A stretch of DNA of 24,628 bases. Origin: a virus. The notes under the pieces are model-generated. The model was not told the DNA's origin, did not search any database, and was given only the letters and a program-made list of their open reading frames with translations. A program made the position numbers and the translations under genes. Positions 1-7,708 of the stretch are shown piece after piece. Each line of letters begins with the position of its first letter. Position 1 is the first letter of the stretch. The stretch spans positions 1 to 24,628 of the IMG/VR virus record IMGVR_UViG_3300025141_000710; one strand, given 5' to 3'.

Positions 1-50
1 TCGGGGCACTCCTTGGCCAAAATCATCAGTGCTCGGTCTAAGGGCTTCAT
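1..50 (-). CDS. Partial small gene, N-terminus only
   Basis: Sixteen residues are visible, beginning MKPLDRALMILAKECP, before the window ends. The ATG overlaps the stop of the upstream gene as ATGA, the coupling style used throughout this region. No function can be assigned from so short a piece; the helical, amphipathic start is typical of small phage proteins. Confidence 0.55.
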   Translation of the reverse strand, partial: MKPLDRALMILAKECP

Positions 51-178
51 AATAACCAATACCCCACAGCAACTCCGCATGCAAAAGCGCCCAATTTAGC
101 AAGAGTTAGCACAATATACAGTTCTTCACTAGCCTGGAAGGTGTAAAGTTCCTTCATTAATCTTTTGGTTTTACGCAT
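47..178 (-). CDS. Small membrane protein, 43 aa
   Basis: A short ORF with a strong ribosome site (GGAGGAG, 5 nt before ATG) and a TAATG junction with the preceding gene. It has a basic N-terminus (MRKTKRLMKEL) and a C-terminal hydrophobic stretch (LGAFACGVAVGYWLL) compatible with one membrane segment. Function unknown. Coupled start and stop on both sides support it as a real gene. Confidence 0.65.
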   Translation of the reverse strand: MRKTKRLMKELYTFQASEELYIVLTLAKLGAFACGVAVGYWLL

Positions 179-417
179 TAGTCTCCTCCAAATATTTCAT
201 AAAGCTCTTCATCGTCGGGTCCTTTCCTATTGGTTAGTTTTTGAAGATCTTCGATCTTTGCTGATACAACATTGGTGTATAAAAATGGAAATATGGAATG
301 GATGATACATTTAAGTTCGAGAGTTTTTAAAACATAAACGATCTTCCATGCTGCCAACATATGTTGAAAATAAGTTTCGTTTTGTTCTTGAGGGTGTTTG
401 GTAAACATGTTTGACAT
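178..417 (-). CDS. Hypothetical protein, 79 aa
   Basis: Its ATG shares a base with the upstream stop (TAATG) and its own stop shares a base with the next ATG. The middle (about residues 20-55) is moderately hydrophobic and rich in I, L and F; the C-terminus is acidic (PDDEELYEIFGGD). I do not recognise the family. The last codons (GGA GGA GAC) double as the ribosome site of the next gene. Confidence 0.75.
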   Translation of the reverse strand: MSNMFTKHPQEQNETYFQHMLAAWKIVYVLKTLELKCIIHSIFPFLYTNVVSAKIEDLQKLTNRKGPDDEELYEIFGGD

Positions 418-659
418 TAGTTTTCATAAGCCTCTTCTTTCTTTTCTCGGATCATTGAAGTTGCTTGTAGCATATCCTCTTTGCCCACTTCTTTAAGTAT
501 GAGATCGCCAGTTTTTGGCTCATAATACATACCTATTAAATCTCCTTTGGAGACTGCTTTCAACTCTTCTTCCGTAATTGTTATTTTTCCATTGTTCTTT
601 TTAACAAGGGCAGTTAAAATGCTAAAGAGGTACTCTGGGTCTTGTAGATATTTACTCAT
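417..659 (-). CDS. Hypothetical protein, 80 aa
   Basis: I start the gene at MSKYLQDPEYLF (ATG at 659) because this ATG forms an ATGA overlap with the stop of the 796-residue gene and follows an AGGA sequence. A longer reading from 683 would overlap that gene by 28 nt. The protein has a helical N-terminus, a short turn-rich centre (ITEEELKAVSKGDLIG) and a charged C-terminus. Function unknown. Confidence 0.75.
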   Translation of the reverse strand: MSKYLQDPEYLFSILTALVKKNNGKITITEEELKAVSKGDLIGMYYEPKTGDLILKEVGKEDMLQATSMIREKKEEAYEN

Positions 660-3046
660 ATTCTTCCTAAAAATCCTTTCCACGTTTTCACGAGGCGTTC
701 ATCTAAGTTTTGCTGTTGACTTGCCGGCAAACGAGCATTAAGCGTTTGCTTCATCGCCCAATTGAAAATGTTTCTCAATCTGTCCTCATCATCCATATCG
801 CCAGTAACCAGTTCTCTAAATAATTCAATTACTGCATCTGGGGTGTCTTGATTGACCACAAACTCCATATTATATTGAACAAGATATCCAACGTGCTCAC
901 TACCAGAAATATCGGCAGAAGTGCCGTTGAGATCAACATTGTAGCTTATTCCCAGTTCATCCTTCGCCGGTTTGAGTAATTCTTGTCGAATCATCACTCT
1001 CCAGTCAGTAGAATTCAATATGTCAGCCAAAACTTGCGGGTTTACTCCCAATTCTTCCGGATCGAAGTCATGTGAGACCGATGCAGTCGATTCATACGAC
1101 TCCGTGGGGTCTTCTCCGTCTGTGCGGACGTCCCACTCATAAGAACTGAGATCTCCGTCGTCAATCTCAATTGCTAGCTGCAGATATGCTGCGCCTTGAA
1201 GCCAACCTTCGCGTTTTAGGAATTCTGCGATGTATGCGGTAAATGCATCGTGCTTGTCATCTATATTAGCATCGAGAACGCTACAAAACTCATTAAACGA
1301 ATCAGGGTCATACATCAGCGCCGATTCTCCTATTTCTGGGTGTTCTAAATTAAGATCACAGCCAAAAATCAGATTATCTCCTTCATAATTAATAAAAGCG
1401 TTGTCGACGAGGAAAATATCACCAAAAATATCAGTTATATAATCAAAAGCGTGCATAGCAGTCGGATATGAGTTTGGAGTTTTAACAAAGTCATCCTTAG
1501 AGATGGGAATACGAGCAACTGCTCTAGCAGCGATATATAAACCGCCATCTCCATCGTCTTCGACGTCTCCTTCTACTCTCACAATAGCATAACGCTGGTT
1601 CCATTCGTCTTGGGCTGCTTCGACCTCTTGTTCCCATCTTCCGGCCAGACCAGAAAGAGCGTTTGCATCCAGCGTATTTTCGGTGTCGGCATTTTGTTTC
1701 ATAGAACCAACAAAGTCATCAAAGTGACTTATTCCCAATAATTTAGACATCAAAGCTCGTCTTCCGGCCGGATTGGGAGTATCTTCATATGATCCGCCAA
1801 AAATCATAAATCTACTCAAATCAACCTTGCCATCTTCTTTTGGCATGCTTTCTATGACTTCTTGTTGGTTTTCTCGCGCCCATGCGGTCACTCTGTCCAT
1901 AAAACCGGGTATATTTGCCCCGTAGACGCGTTTTTCGGGCATTGCTACCTCTGTACCTTCATCATAGCGCTTGGGGCTGTCAGTGTCGTAATAACGCACC
2001 TGACGGAGCCTGCCGCGGCTTACTGGCTCCAAAACACCCGAATCGTAGGCTCTTTCGCCGTCATAGAAGACTTCTCCCGTCTGTAAATCGTCTTCTGCCT
2101 CTTGTAAGTCCTTTGCACCGGTCGCTTCGAGTATTTCTTCGGTTTTAACGACATATGCGACGGCTCCATGGCCATGAGCTTCAGCTACAGCGCATTTATA
2201 GTAATTTCCTTGGGTAGATCCGCGACTTGGGGGGCTATGGCAAGAGGTAATCTCGTCAAAATCACTCATTCTCATCACATCAATCGGAGATCGGGTCAAA
2301 ATGATGGAATATGTGTCATCATCTAGCTTATTTATCTCTTTTTTGATATATCCGGCATTTGTTTGCCAATATTTCGCCATTTTAGTTACTAAATTAGTCA
2401 AAGCGTAGCCTGCAGGCCCAGCAACGCCCGGATTTGGGATATATAAGCTGATTTGAGTATTTATTCGGTTATAATCTTCGTGTTCTTTTTCATCAAGCGC
2501 CGCTTTGACCATTTTCCCGCTTACTTTCCATGGAACGTCTATTTTGCCGTGTGCACCGATATAATTCATCTTGTCCATGTGATCATACACTTTTTGATAC
2601 AAAATATCCCTTTTTGAACTCAATTCTGCCACTTTTGCGAAGAATTTGCCGACTTTCATCTGAATTTTCTTCATTTTGGGCTGACCTGCGGGACCACCCA
2701 TCAGCTGGTTCACCAGATCCTCAGCACTGGGACCGATTTCGCGCGCGGCTGAGACTAATCCTTTTTCCCAATCTACGTCAAAATCTTGCTTTTTGAAGAA
2801 TTCTCCGAACTTTCCAAGCTCCGTAGAGTTATTCATGGTCGGAAAATTAATAATAAGTCGCATTTTGCCGGCAAATAGCTTATTAAACGCCAATTCGTCG
2901 GGGCTTAGGTCTTCTAAGACGTCTTTTACTATCTCATACTCGCTTTCATCGAGTTCCCGAAGCAATTTTTCGGGTTTTTGTTCGGAAATATCGAAATTTT
3001 CCAATAATTGTGCTGTTTTTAACAGAATTTCTTCATCATTTAACAT
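656..3046 (-). CDS. Large protein of unknown function, 796 aa
   Basis: This is the largest gene in the window. No catalytic fold is identifiable by eye. The N-terminal 60 residues are acidic and helical. Around residues 250-310 is a compact conserved-looking segment (SPIDVMRMSDFDEITSCHS, then a Cys/His/Gly stretch and VAYVV), the kind of S-P-x-D-x-x-x-M-S...S-C motif I associate with uncharacterised large phage proteins. The second half is strongly acidic, with DxD-rich runs. It overlaps the Nudix gene by 11 nt. It could be a structural, injected or internal virion protein; I cannot decide. Confidence 0.9.
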   Translation of the reverse strand: MLNDEEILLKTAQLLENFDISEQKPEKLLRELDESEYEIVKDVLEDLSPDELAFNKLFAGKMRLIINFPTMNNSTELGKFGEFFKKQDFDVDWEKGLVSAAREIGPSAEDLVNQLMGGPAGQPKMKKIQMKVGKFFAKVAELSSKRDILYQKVYDHMDKMNYIGAHGKIDVPWKVSGKMVKAALDEKEHEDYNRINTQISLYIPNPGVAGPAGYALTNLVTKMAKYWQTNAGYIKKEINKLDDDTYSIILTRSPIDVMRMSDFDEITSCHSPPSRGSTQGNYYKCAVAEAHGHGAVAYVVKTEEILEATGAKDLQEAEDDLQTGEVFYDGERAYDSGVLEPVSRGRLRQVRYYDTDSPKRYDEGTEVAMPEKRVYGANIPGFMDRVTAWARENQQEVIESMPKEDGKVDLSRFMIFGGSYEDTPNPAGRRALMSKLLGISHFDDFVGSMKQNADTENTLDANALSGLAGRWEQEVEAAQDEWNQRYAIVRVEGDVEDDGDGGLYIAARAVARIPISKDDFVKTPNSYPTAMHAFDYITDIFGDIFLVDNAFINYEGDNLIFGCDLNLEHPEIGESALMYDPDSFNEFCSVLDANIDDKHDAFTAYIAEFLKREGWLQGAAYLQLAIEIDDGDLSSYEWDVRTDGEDPTESYESTASVSHDFDPEELGVNPQVLADILNSTDWRVMIRQELLKPAKDELGISYNVDLNGTSADISGSEHVGYLVQYNMEFVVNQDTPDAVIELFRELVTGDMDDEDRLRNIFNWAMKQTLNARLPASQQQNLDERLVKTWKGFLGRI

Positions 3047-3488
3047 TTTTTGACATCTCTAAAGCTTTCTCCAATAAATAGATCGGAATTTCACTATTCT
3101 CTATGTCTTTTATCTCTTTAATCGTCGCCCATTTATAGTCATCATGTTCAATTTCATCTGTTTCTGGGTTTGGTTTATCAACGTTAACACTGCCGCTCCA
3201 CTCGGTGGCCCAAAAATAGTATTTTTCAGTCTTTGGTTCTCCTAAAAAAGCCAAATCTTGTACATTACAACAAAGATCGGCTTCTTCCTCGAGTTCTCTC
3301 ACTGCTGCATGCTCAACTGACTCGTCTTTTTTATCAATATGACCGCCGGGTAATGTCCACTGACCTGCTCGATCGTCGATATCAGACCGCCGAAGGATCA
3401 AAAATAGATCTTCTTCTTTGATACACACAACAATGGCAGCTGCTTTTAACTCTTTCTCAGTGAGAAATATGTTCCACATGTGATTCAT
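3036..3488 (-). CDS. Nudix hydrolase, 150 aa
   Basis: Nudix enzymes hydrolyse nucleoside diphosphates linked to another moiety (NTPs, sugar nucleotides, NAD-like compounds, RNA caps). The Nudix box lies at about residues 47-71: LPGGHIDKKDES, then VEHAAVRELEEEADL, with the metal-binding RE..EE core intact. There is one extra residue between the box glycine and the first glutamate, and D replaces the usual late G. The substrate cannot be told. The ATG overlaps the protease stop as ATGA, so it is translationally coupled. Confidence 0.9.
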   Translation of the reverse strand: MNHMWNIFLTEKELKAAAIVVCIKEEDLFLILRRSDIDDRAGQWTLPGGHIDKKDESVEHAAVRELEEEADLCCNVQDLAFLGEPKTEKYYFWATEWSGSVNVDKPNPETDEIEHDDYKWATIKEIKDIENSEIPIYLLEKALEMSKNVK

Positions 3489-4216
3489 CGGCAGGCTTTG
3501 AGGGGTTTCCCTTGGTATCCTCTACAAAAGGCGCCCAACGCCTTATCTATTTTTAATTTATTAATTGGGACTACCCATATCATGTTTTCTTGTACCTGCA
3601 TATCGGGATAATATTCGACATCTACCCCATATAATACCCCAATTTGCTCACCTTTTAAAGTATAAATTACAGATCCTGAGCACCCAAACCATCCGTAAGT
3701 TTGCAAAATTATTTGTTTTCCTATCCCTGGACCGTCCGCATAGCCCGCAACACGCCCAGTGAAAGACATGAGTTTGTGTGTGGAAGGGTACCCCGAGTAA
3801 ACAACGTCGGTTCCTATCGAAGCGGTCTCTGAGAGGGGATTAAACTTCATTGGTTTAATCCTACTGAAAGGGTTACCAACATATAATACTGCAATATCAT
3901 TAGTGGGATCCGAATATATCAAAGTTGCCAAATGAGATTCTTCTTTATACGTGGCAAGATAAGTCATCCCTAATGGCCCCGAAGCTACATGCTGAGCCGT
4001 GATCACCAAATGTACATCTTTATATAATATGTAAGAACCTGATCCATGACCTCCACTAAAGGGAACAGTAACCCTCACTGCAGCGTCTCTAATTTTCTTT
4101 TCAATATTTGGCATTTCGGCGTGGATGCTGTCAACCGGCTTAGATATTGGTGGTGTGTTGGCGGCGGCCATGGCCGGCCAAAATACTAACAATAATAATT
4201 TAAAATACTTTTTCAT
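3485..4216 (-). CDS. Secreted trypsin-like serine protease, 243 aa
   Basis: An N-terminal signal peptide (MKKYFKLLLLVFWPAMAAA, cleavage near residue 19) indicates export. The chymotrypsin/trypsin fold is shown by the triad: H76 in ITAQHV, D107 in TNDIAVL and S180 in GCSGS, with G-Y-P after strand 140. It is shorter than DegP-type proteins and has no PDZ domain. SD (AAGGAG) and spacing to the upstream vWA lipoprotein are good, so both are probably made together in the envelope. A protease acting on host surface or periplasmic proteins is inference. Confidence 0.9.
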   Translation of the reverse strand: MKKYFKLLLLVFWPAMAAANTPPISKPVDSIHAEMPNIEKKIRDAAVRVTVPFSGGHGSGSYILYKDVHLVITAQHVASGPLGMTYLATYKEESHLATLIYSDPTNDIAVLYVGNPFSRIKPMKFNPLSETASIGTDVVYSGYPSTHKLMSFTGRVAGYADGPGIGKQIILQTYGWFGCSGSVIYTLKGEQIGVLYGVDVEYYPDMQVQENMIWVVPINKLKIDKALGAFCRGYQGKPLKACR

Positions 4217-4231
4217 TATGTTTTCTCCTTT

Positions 4232-5287
4232 CTATGCGCCGGTATCGGCTGTGTCGACTGTTTCATAATATCGGTATCCAATTTCCACCAAGGTGCTTCC
4301 GGGCGGTATTGTATGAAAGTAGACTGTATTATCTGTTGCCGAATATGTCCACGTAGTCATTCCGGAATCCTGTACTGTACCATTTAGGAAAACCCTAACC
4401 GAATCTTCAATGGCAGTATGACTTAAAACCCATGACTCATGAGGTTCGATTGAGGCCGCGGCATCAGCCACTCCAGCAGTCCAATCATCCGCGCAAATAT
4501 CAATGATATTGCCGCCAAATGCATTGGTTGCGTCCATATATCGTGTACCCACATCAATGGGGCTCACAGATGTACACAAAGACTCAGTTGTGTCATGATT
4601 AACTATGCTAGCCGCAAATACCGAACCTCCTCGAAGGCCCCCGTACCAACTTACAAAATCAGGAACGTCTATAAAGTGATCATCACTTTGTTCTTGCTCG
4701 TCTGAAACAAAAACAACTAAAAGGCCGGCATCGGGTCTCATCCATGTGGCAGCGTAAGAGTTATTAATAACATATTCATACACTGCGTCAAAGCCCTCTT
4801 CTCTTCCTCCGCGACCCATTGCACTATACATCATCTCGGCATCTAAAATGTCATCGCCTGGGACTAATGGAAATTGTGATTCAAGAACAGCACGGCTTGG
4901 ATCATTTGATATCATAGCTAAGCGCCAGCTTGTGGGAGGCAGTGCGCCCAGCATCACCTCGATCCCGGCCATTAATTGAGCATCGAAGCGGTGCATTGAA
5001 CCAGAAGTATCAATAACCCATAAAATATCGATGCCGTCGACAGTATTTGGTTGAGTAAAGGAGTCGACCCATATTAGACCCGGATCATCAAACCCAGTGT
5101 CGATATATACCGGCACCTCCACTTCAATATAAACAGGAATCTCCACTTCTTCGATAATGGTCTCGGTTTCAGTCACTGTTTCTGTAACCGTCTCAGTTAC
5201 ATATATTGTTTCGGTTTTTCCGGCGACGATTCCATACTCATAAGTGCAGGCCACCAAACAAGATAAAAATAATAGTATATATTTCAT
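4232..5287 (-). CDS. vWA-domain lipoprotein, 351 aa
   Basis: Residues 1-13 form a lipoprotein signal with lipobox LVAC (C14 would be lipidated). Residues 25-65 form a low-complexity stalk of TET/VTE and EVEIPVYI repeats. A von Willebrand A domain follows with MIDAS motif D93-x-S95-x-S97 (IDTSGSM) and an acidic motif at 195-203 (SDEQEQSDD). A small beta-rich C-terminal part ends DTADTGA. Such surface proteins bind ligands through a metal. SD is GAGGG. The architecture looks bacterial rather than typically viral, suggesting acquisition from a host. Confidence 0.88.
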   Translation of the reverse strand: MKYILLFLSCLVACTYEYGIVAGKTETIYVTETVTETVTETETIIEEVEIPVYIEVEVPVYIDTGFDDPGLIWVDSFTQPNTVDGIDILWVIDTSGSMHRFDAQLMAGIEVMLGALPPTSWRLAMISNDPSRAVLESQFPLVPGDDILDAEMMYSAMGRGGREEGFDAVYEYVINNSYAATWMRPDAGLLVVFVSDEQEQSDDHFIDVPDFVSWYGGLRGGSVFAASIVNHDTTESLCTSVSPIDVGTRYMDATNAFGGNIIDICADDWTAGVADAAASIEPHESWVLSHTAIEDSVRVFLNGTVQDSGMTTWTYSATDNTVYFHTIPPGSTLVEIGYRYYETVDTADTGA

Positions 5288-5334
5288 GCGGGACCCTCTT
5301 ATAGTAATTATGTTCAGATTTATATTTATGTCTT

Positions 5335-5505
5335 TTATTCTCGCAACAAAACAAAACTCAATAGCATCATATTGATTATTGCCAACAATTGCAATTCATT
5401 TACTCCACGCATGCTGGCAAACACCAACAAGCCTATATTAACAAACCAAGCAATATAACATGAAGCAAAATATATCCGCTTCAGTGATTCTAGTAATTGC
5501 TTCAC
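5335..5505 (-). CDS. Small membrane protein, 56 aa
   Basis: Two hydrophobic stretches (FASCYIAWFVNIGLLVFA, then LLAIINMMLLSFVLL) separated by a short MRGVNE turn predict a two-helix membrane hairpin. I use the GTG at 5505 because the junction CATAGTTACTATGTG aligns with the junction before the gene starting at 6294; a TTG at 5529 would give a longer form. Function unknown; a small phage membrane protein such as a holin-like or exclusion factor is possible. Confidence 0.65.
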   Translation of the reverse strand: MKQLLESLKRIYFASCYIAWFVNIGLLVFASMRGVNELQLLAIINMMLLSFVLLRE

Positions 5506-5512
5506 ATAGTAA

Positions 5513-5746
5513 CTATGCGCCAGCCACAATTAATTCTATATCATAACAATAGTATTTGCGGGTGCCGCGGGCCTTTGAATCATAAACCACCACTTGTGGG
5601 AAGATTCTTAACTGCTCTCGTGACGGGGTGCACCCCAGCACAATCCCAATCGATTCATGGGGGCGCCCATCCCATTGAGAGGATTTAATTCGCACAAGAT
5701 CGCCCGGGAGCCATTCGCGAGATGTTATTTTTATTGATTTATTCAA
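5513..5746 (-). CDS. SH3-like GDLV-family protein, 77 aa
   Basis: Leftmost member of the large paralogous family in this window. The head is WLPGDLVRIKSSQ, the second strand IGIVLG, the third VVVYD, and the end YDIELIVAGA. The alternation of short hydrophobic strands with G turns resembles an SH3/KOW-type small beta-barrel; that fold is inferred. A 15-residue extension precedes the GDLV motif. The start is uncertain (TTG at 5746, no obvious SD in the AT-rich leader). Confidence 0.75.
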   Translation of the reverse strand: MNKSIKITSREWLPGDLVRIKSSQWDGRPHESIGIVLGCTPSREQLRIFPQVVVYDSKARGTRKYYCYDIELIVAGA

Positions 5747-5784
5747 GTCGTAAATTTTTTATATTTTTTTCTAAAAATTTTCCC

Positions 5785-6054
5785 TTAAGAGACATGCAGA
5801 TTATAAAACCCAACAAGTATCGAAAGTTTAAGGCCTTCCTCTTCCATCCAAATTGGATTGATAACTTGAGTCACATCCACAGCAGGGCCATCAGACCATT
5901 TCACGTGCCAAAAATAAATATCGTCATCAGTCATGGATATGCGACGGTCGCATGCCACCAATAAGCCGATTTGACCAGAAACAGTGTCGACAATCATATC
6001 GCCGATACTCAATGTAACATCTTTTACGTAATTACGCAAACTCTTGGGGAACAT
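5785..6054 (-). CDS. SH3-like GDLV-family protein, 89 aa
   Basis: A 16-residue N-terminal extension leads into LSIGDMIVDTVSGQIGLLV, followed by a WHVKWSDGPAVDV strand, the W-x-D-G signature of the family. The C-terminal 25 residues go beyond the core. The ATG at 6054 lies three nt after the upstream stop within the junction ATAGTTAGTATATG, with no Shine-Dalgarno sequence. Confidence 0.8.
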   Translation of the reverse strand: MFPKSLRNYVKDVTLSIGDMIVDTVSGQIGLLVACDRRISMTDDDIYFWHVKWSDGPAVDVTQVINPIWMEEEGLKLSILVGFYNLHVS

Positions 6055-6057
6055 ATA

Positions 6058-6294
6058 CTAACTATTTGCATACAAGAGCAAATAACCATCTTCAATCATA
6101 TTAATGATCCCGCTTTCGGTGTATATCGTGGCCCCCTCATGGAGCCAAAAAATCTCCCATACCCACAATTCAAACAATGTCTCGTAAGCAGGGCCGGACA
6201 TGGTGCCATCTGTGCGCGCGAGCAATATACCAATATCCTTGCCACGAGGATCATATACAATATCGCCCACACACAAACTAACTTGATTGCCCAC
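6058..6294 (-). CDS. SH3-like GDLV-family protein, 78 aa
   Basis: The head is CVGDIVYDPRGKDIGILLA and a long W-rich middle follows (ELWVWEIFWLHEGATIY). The start is GTG at 6294 in the junction CATAGTTAATATGTG; an overlapping ATG two bases earlier is in another frame and leads to an unrelated reading. It ends INMIEDGYLLLYANS with no ESR-type tail, consistent with its lack of a 14-nt overlap. Confidence 0.78.
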   Translation of the reverse strand: MGNQVSLCVGDIVYDPRGKDIGILLARTDGTMSGPAYETLFELWVWEIFWLHEGATIYTESGIINMIEDGYLLLYANS

Positions 6295-6309
6295 ATATTA
6301 ACTATGAGC

Positions 6310-6564
6310 TTAAATTTTTAGCCAACCTACTCGTTGCTTTTTGCATTGCTTGAGTTGTTCGACTATTGGCGCCTTTTCATCTTCTGTCTTACACAGGGTA
6401 GGCTGCATGAACTTATCAGACTGCTGTAAAGATACATAAGGTGCTAGCACCTCCCCGTACAAAGCTGGGGAAGGGATGCTCGCGCGCGGATCAGATAGCT
6501 GCAGATATGGTTGTATGCTTAGCATAGCTATAGTTGTCCCGGTAATTACAGCATGTTTAATCAT
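6310..6564 (-). CDS. Hypothetical protein with N-terminal hydrophobic segment, 84 aa
   Basis: A good ribosome site (AGGAG, 6 nt before ATG) supports the start. The N-terminus MIKHAVITGTTIAMLSI could be a short signal or anchor; the rest is hydrophilic with two cysteines and a lysine-rich end (QCKKQRVGWLKI). I do not recognise a family. It separates the SH3-like genes to its left from a helical protein to its right. Confidence 0.7.
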   Translation of the reverse strand: MIKHAVITGTTIAMLSIQPYLQLSDPRASIPSPALYGEVLAPYVSLQQSDKFMQPTLCKTEDEKAPIVEQLKQCKKQRVGWLKI

Positions 6565-6576
6565 GATTAACTCCTA

Positions 6577-6849
6577 TTAAGCTTTAAGCTTATCGATAAT
6601 AAAGGAATGGTGCAGCGACATATCCCTATAAAGTTGCTTGAGGATTTTCTTCGTGATATCCCCTAAATCTTGTTTCACCTTATTTTTGCCAATTAGCTTA
6701 ACTAGTTCATCTTCAATTAACTTTTTCGTATTACGCGATTTAAGTTGCTTCTCTATTTCTTTCGCTATTAGTTTTTTAATTTCCGCTTTATCTGATCTTG
6801 TAATTTCTTCATTAATCAGCTGCCGCAATTTGGTGGGGGTTACGTTCAT
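6577..6849 (-). CDS. Helical lysine-rich phage protein, 90 aa
   Basis: Almost all of it is predicted helix: MNVTPTKLRQLINEEITRSD, then alternating K/E heptad-like repeats and a C-terminal segment LKQLYRDMSLHHSFIIDKL. Small proteins with a leading LRQLINEE-type helix and a terminal LYRD..W/H..F/I..L segment occur in many marine myoviruses, function unknown. GAG about 10 nt upstream is a weak ribosome site. Confidence 0.75.
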   Translation of the reverse strand: MNVTPTKLRQLINEEITRSDKAEIKKLIAKEIEKQLKSRNTKKLIEDELVKLIGKNKVKQDLGDITKKILKQLYRDMSLHHSFIIDKLKA

Positions 6850-6863
6850 TATTTTATCTCACA

Positions 6864-7130
6864 CTAATAATTAGTTCTTTTATTTCCTTCTACCATCGAT
6901 ATATGTGATGAAACTGTCTCTGTTGTTTTATGCGTCTTAAACCAATACACACGATAAAGCCACGATCCCCTTAATCCAACCGTTGGCAATTCCTCAATGA
7001 TTATTCCAAGGGATCCCTCACGGTCATCGATATGATAGTAATCCGGACTATAATGGTAGCCCATGAACCTTACCAAATCACCGACTCTATATCTTGTTGG
7101 CACAACATCATAAGGAATATCAAACGGCAT
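6864..7130 (-). CDS. SH3-like GDLV-family protein, 88 aa
   Basis: A 15-residue extension precedes RVGDLVRFMGYHY; the following strands are SLGIIIEELP and LYRVYWFKTHK, ending SHISMVEGNKRTNY. The insert between strands 1 and 2 (YSPDYYHIDDREG) is longer than in the compact right-hand copies. The start follows the junction ATAGTTATAACAGAATG without a clear Shine-Dalgarno sequence. Confidence 0.8.
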   Translation of the reverse strand: MPFDIPYDVVPTRYRVGDLVRFMGYHYSPDYYHIDDREGSLGIIIEELPTVGLRGSWLYRVYWFKTHKTTETVSSHISMVEGNKRTNY

Positions 7131-7140
7131 TCTGTTATAA

Positions 7141-7392
7141 CTATTCTGGCCAATGTTCTCCGTACTTGTTTAATCGGCCGATTGTGTGCATCCATGATCT
7201 CTCTTGCTTCGTATACGCCGGGCTAATCCACCATATTTTTGCCATGTTCATTTTTATTTCCTCTCCGGTATCGTATAGCTCAACCACGATGGCCACGCCT
7301 CCATGGCACGTGCATGTGACTAAGTCGCCCACCTTGAGGTCGTGTGTAGGCGGTTGCTCGAAGAAGTCCTTCATTCTCTCCCAATAGCTCAC
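7141..7392 (-). CDS. SH3-like GDLV-family protein, 83 aa
   Basis: The head LKVGDLVTCTCHGG is followed by VAIVVELYD and AKIWWISPA. An 18-residue N-terminal extension with MSYWERMKDFFEQPP precedes it. I list the GTG at 7392; an ATG at 7374 just after GGGAG is an alternative with close SD spacing. It is the first gene after a 316-base intergenic region and so probably opens the leftward unit of region B. Confidence 0.75.
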   Translation of the reverse strand: MSYWERMKDFFEQPPTHDLKVGDLVTCTCHGGVAIVVELYDTGEEIKMNMAKIWWISPAYTKQERSWMHTIGRLNKYGEHWPE

Positions 7393-7503
7393 TCTATAAT
7401 TAGTTTGCTATTGGATTGCTATATCTCAAATTTTTAGGCGCAGATCGTGAACGACCTTAACCCACGTCAGAGAGCATGCACAATGCGCCGCGACATACAT
7501 CCC

Positions 7504-7521
7504 GGGTAGGGGGGAGGGGGG
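7504..7521 (+). other. G-rich tract
   Basis: Three guanine runs of 3, 6 and 6, separated by TA and A, lie on the plus strand. They could form a bulged or short-loop quadruplex, or act as a C-rich pause in leftward RNA. Its position next to the hexamer array is notable. Confidence 0.4.
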
Positions 7522-7529
7522 TGCCACCA

Positions 7530-7594
7530 CGTCAAATAAATGTCAAGCAACATGTCAAAAGAATGTCAAACAATACTGTCAACTCTTTGTCATA
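7530..7594 (-). repeat. Array of six TTGACA-like hexamers
   Basis: TTGACA-like hexamers (minus sense) start at plus positions 7530, 7541, 7553, 7564, 7577 and 7589, a spacing of 11, 12, 11, 13 and 12 bp. No TATATT-type -10 lies at 16-18 bp from any of them, unlike the promoter modules elsewhere. Confidence 0.7.
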
Positions 7595-7708
7595 TCCTTA
7601 CTGTAACATTTAATACCTTTATATAACACATAACTGTATACGTAAACAATCACTGGCGCATAGTACCCTATGATAAGCAGCTTAGAACCTACCTTATTTA
7701 ATAGTCTC

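Larger units (their letters stand above)
7393..7708. other. Intergenic control-like region without a gene
   Basis: No convincing gene. It holds a G-rich tract (7504-7521), six TGTCAA-like hexamers in direct repeat (7530-7594), and an AT-rich stretch near 7395-7440 just before the gene starting at 7392. A 24-codon ORF on the minus strand (about 7495 to 7425, ending VVHDLRLKI) has no ribosome site and may be a remnant. Confidence 0.6.

Noticed and set aside
5288-5334. T4-type late promoter (ATAAATATAAAT upstream of the vWA lipoprotein)
   Set aside because: A single near match in AT-rich DNA without other copies before neighbouring genes; chance is likely.
7422-7495. 24-codon minus-strand ORF ending WVKVVHDLRLKI
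   Set aside because: Its end resembles the family C-terminus, but it has no head motif and no ribosome site, so at most it is a remnant.
7530-7594. CRISPR-like array
   Set aside because: The repeats are 6-7 bp at 11-13 bp spacing, far too short for CRISPR repeats and spacers; they match the promoter hexamer instead.
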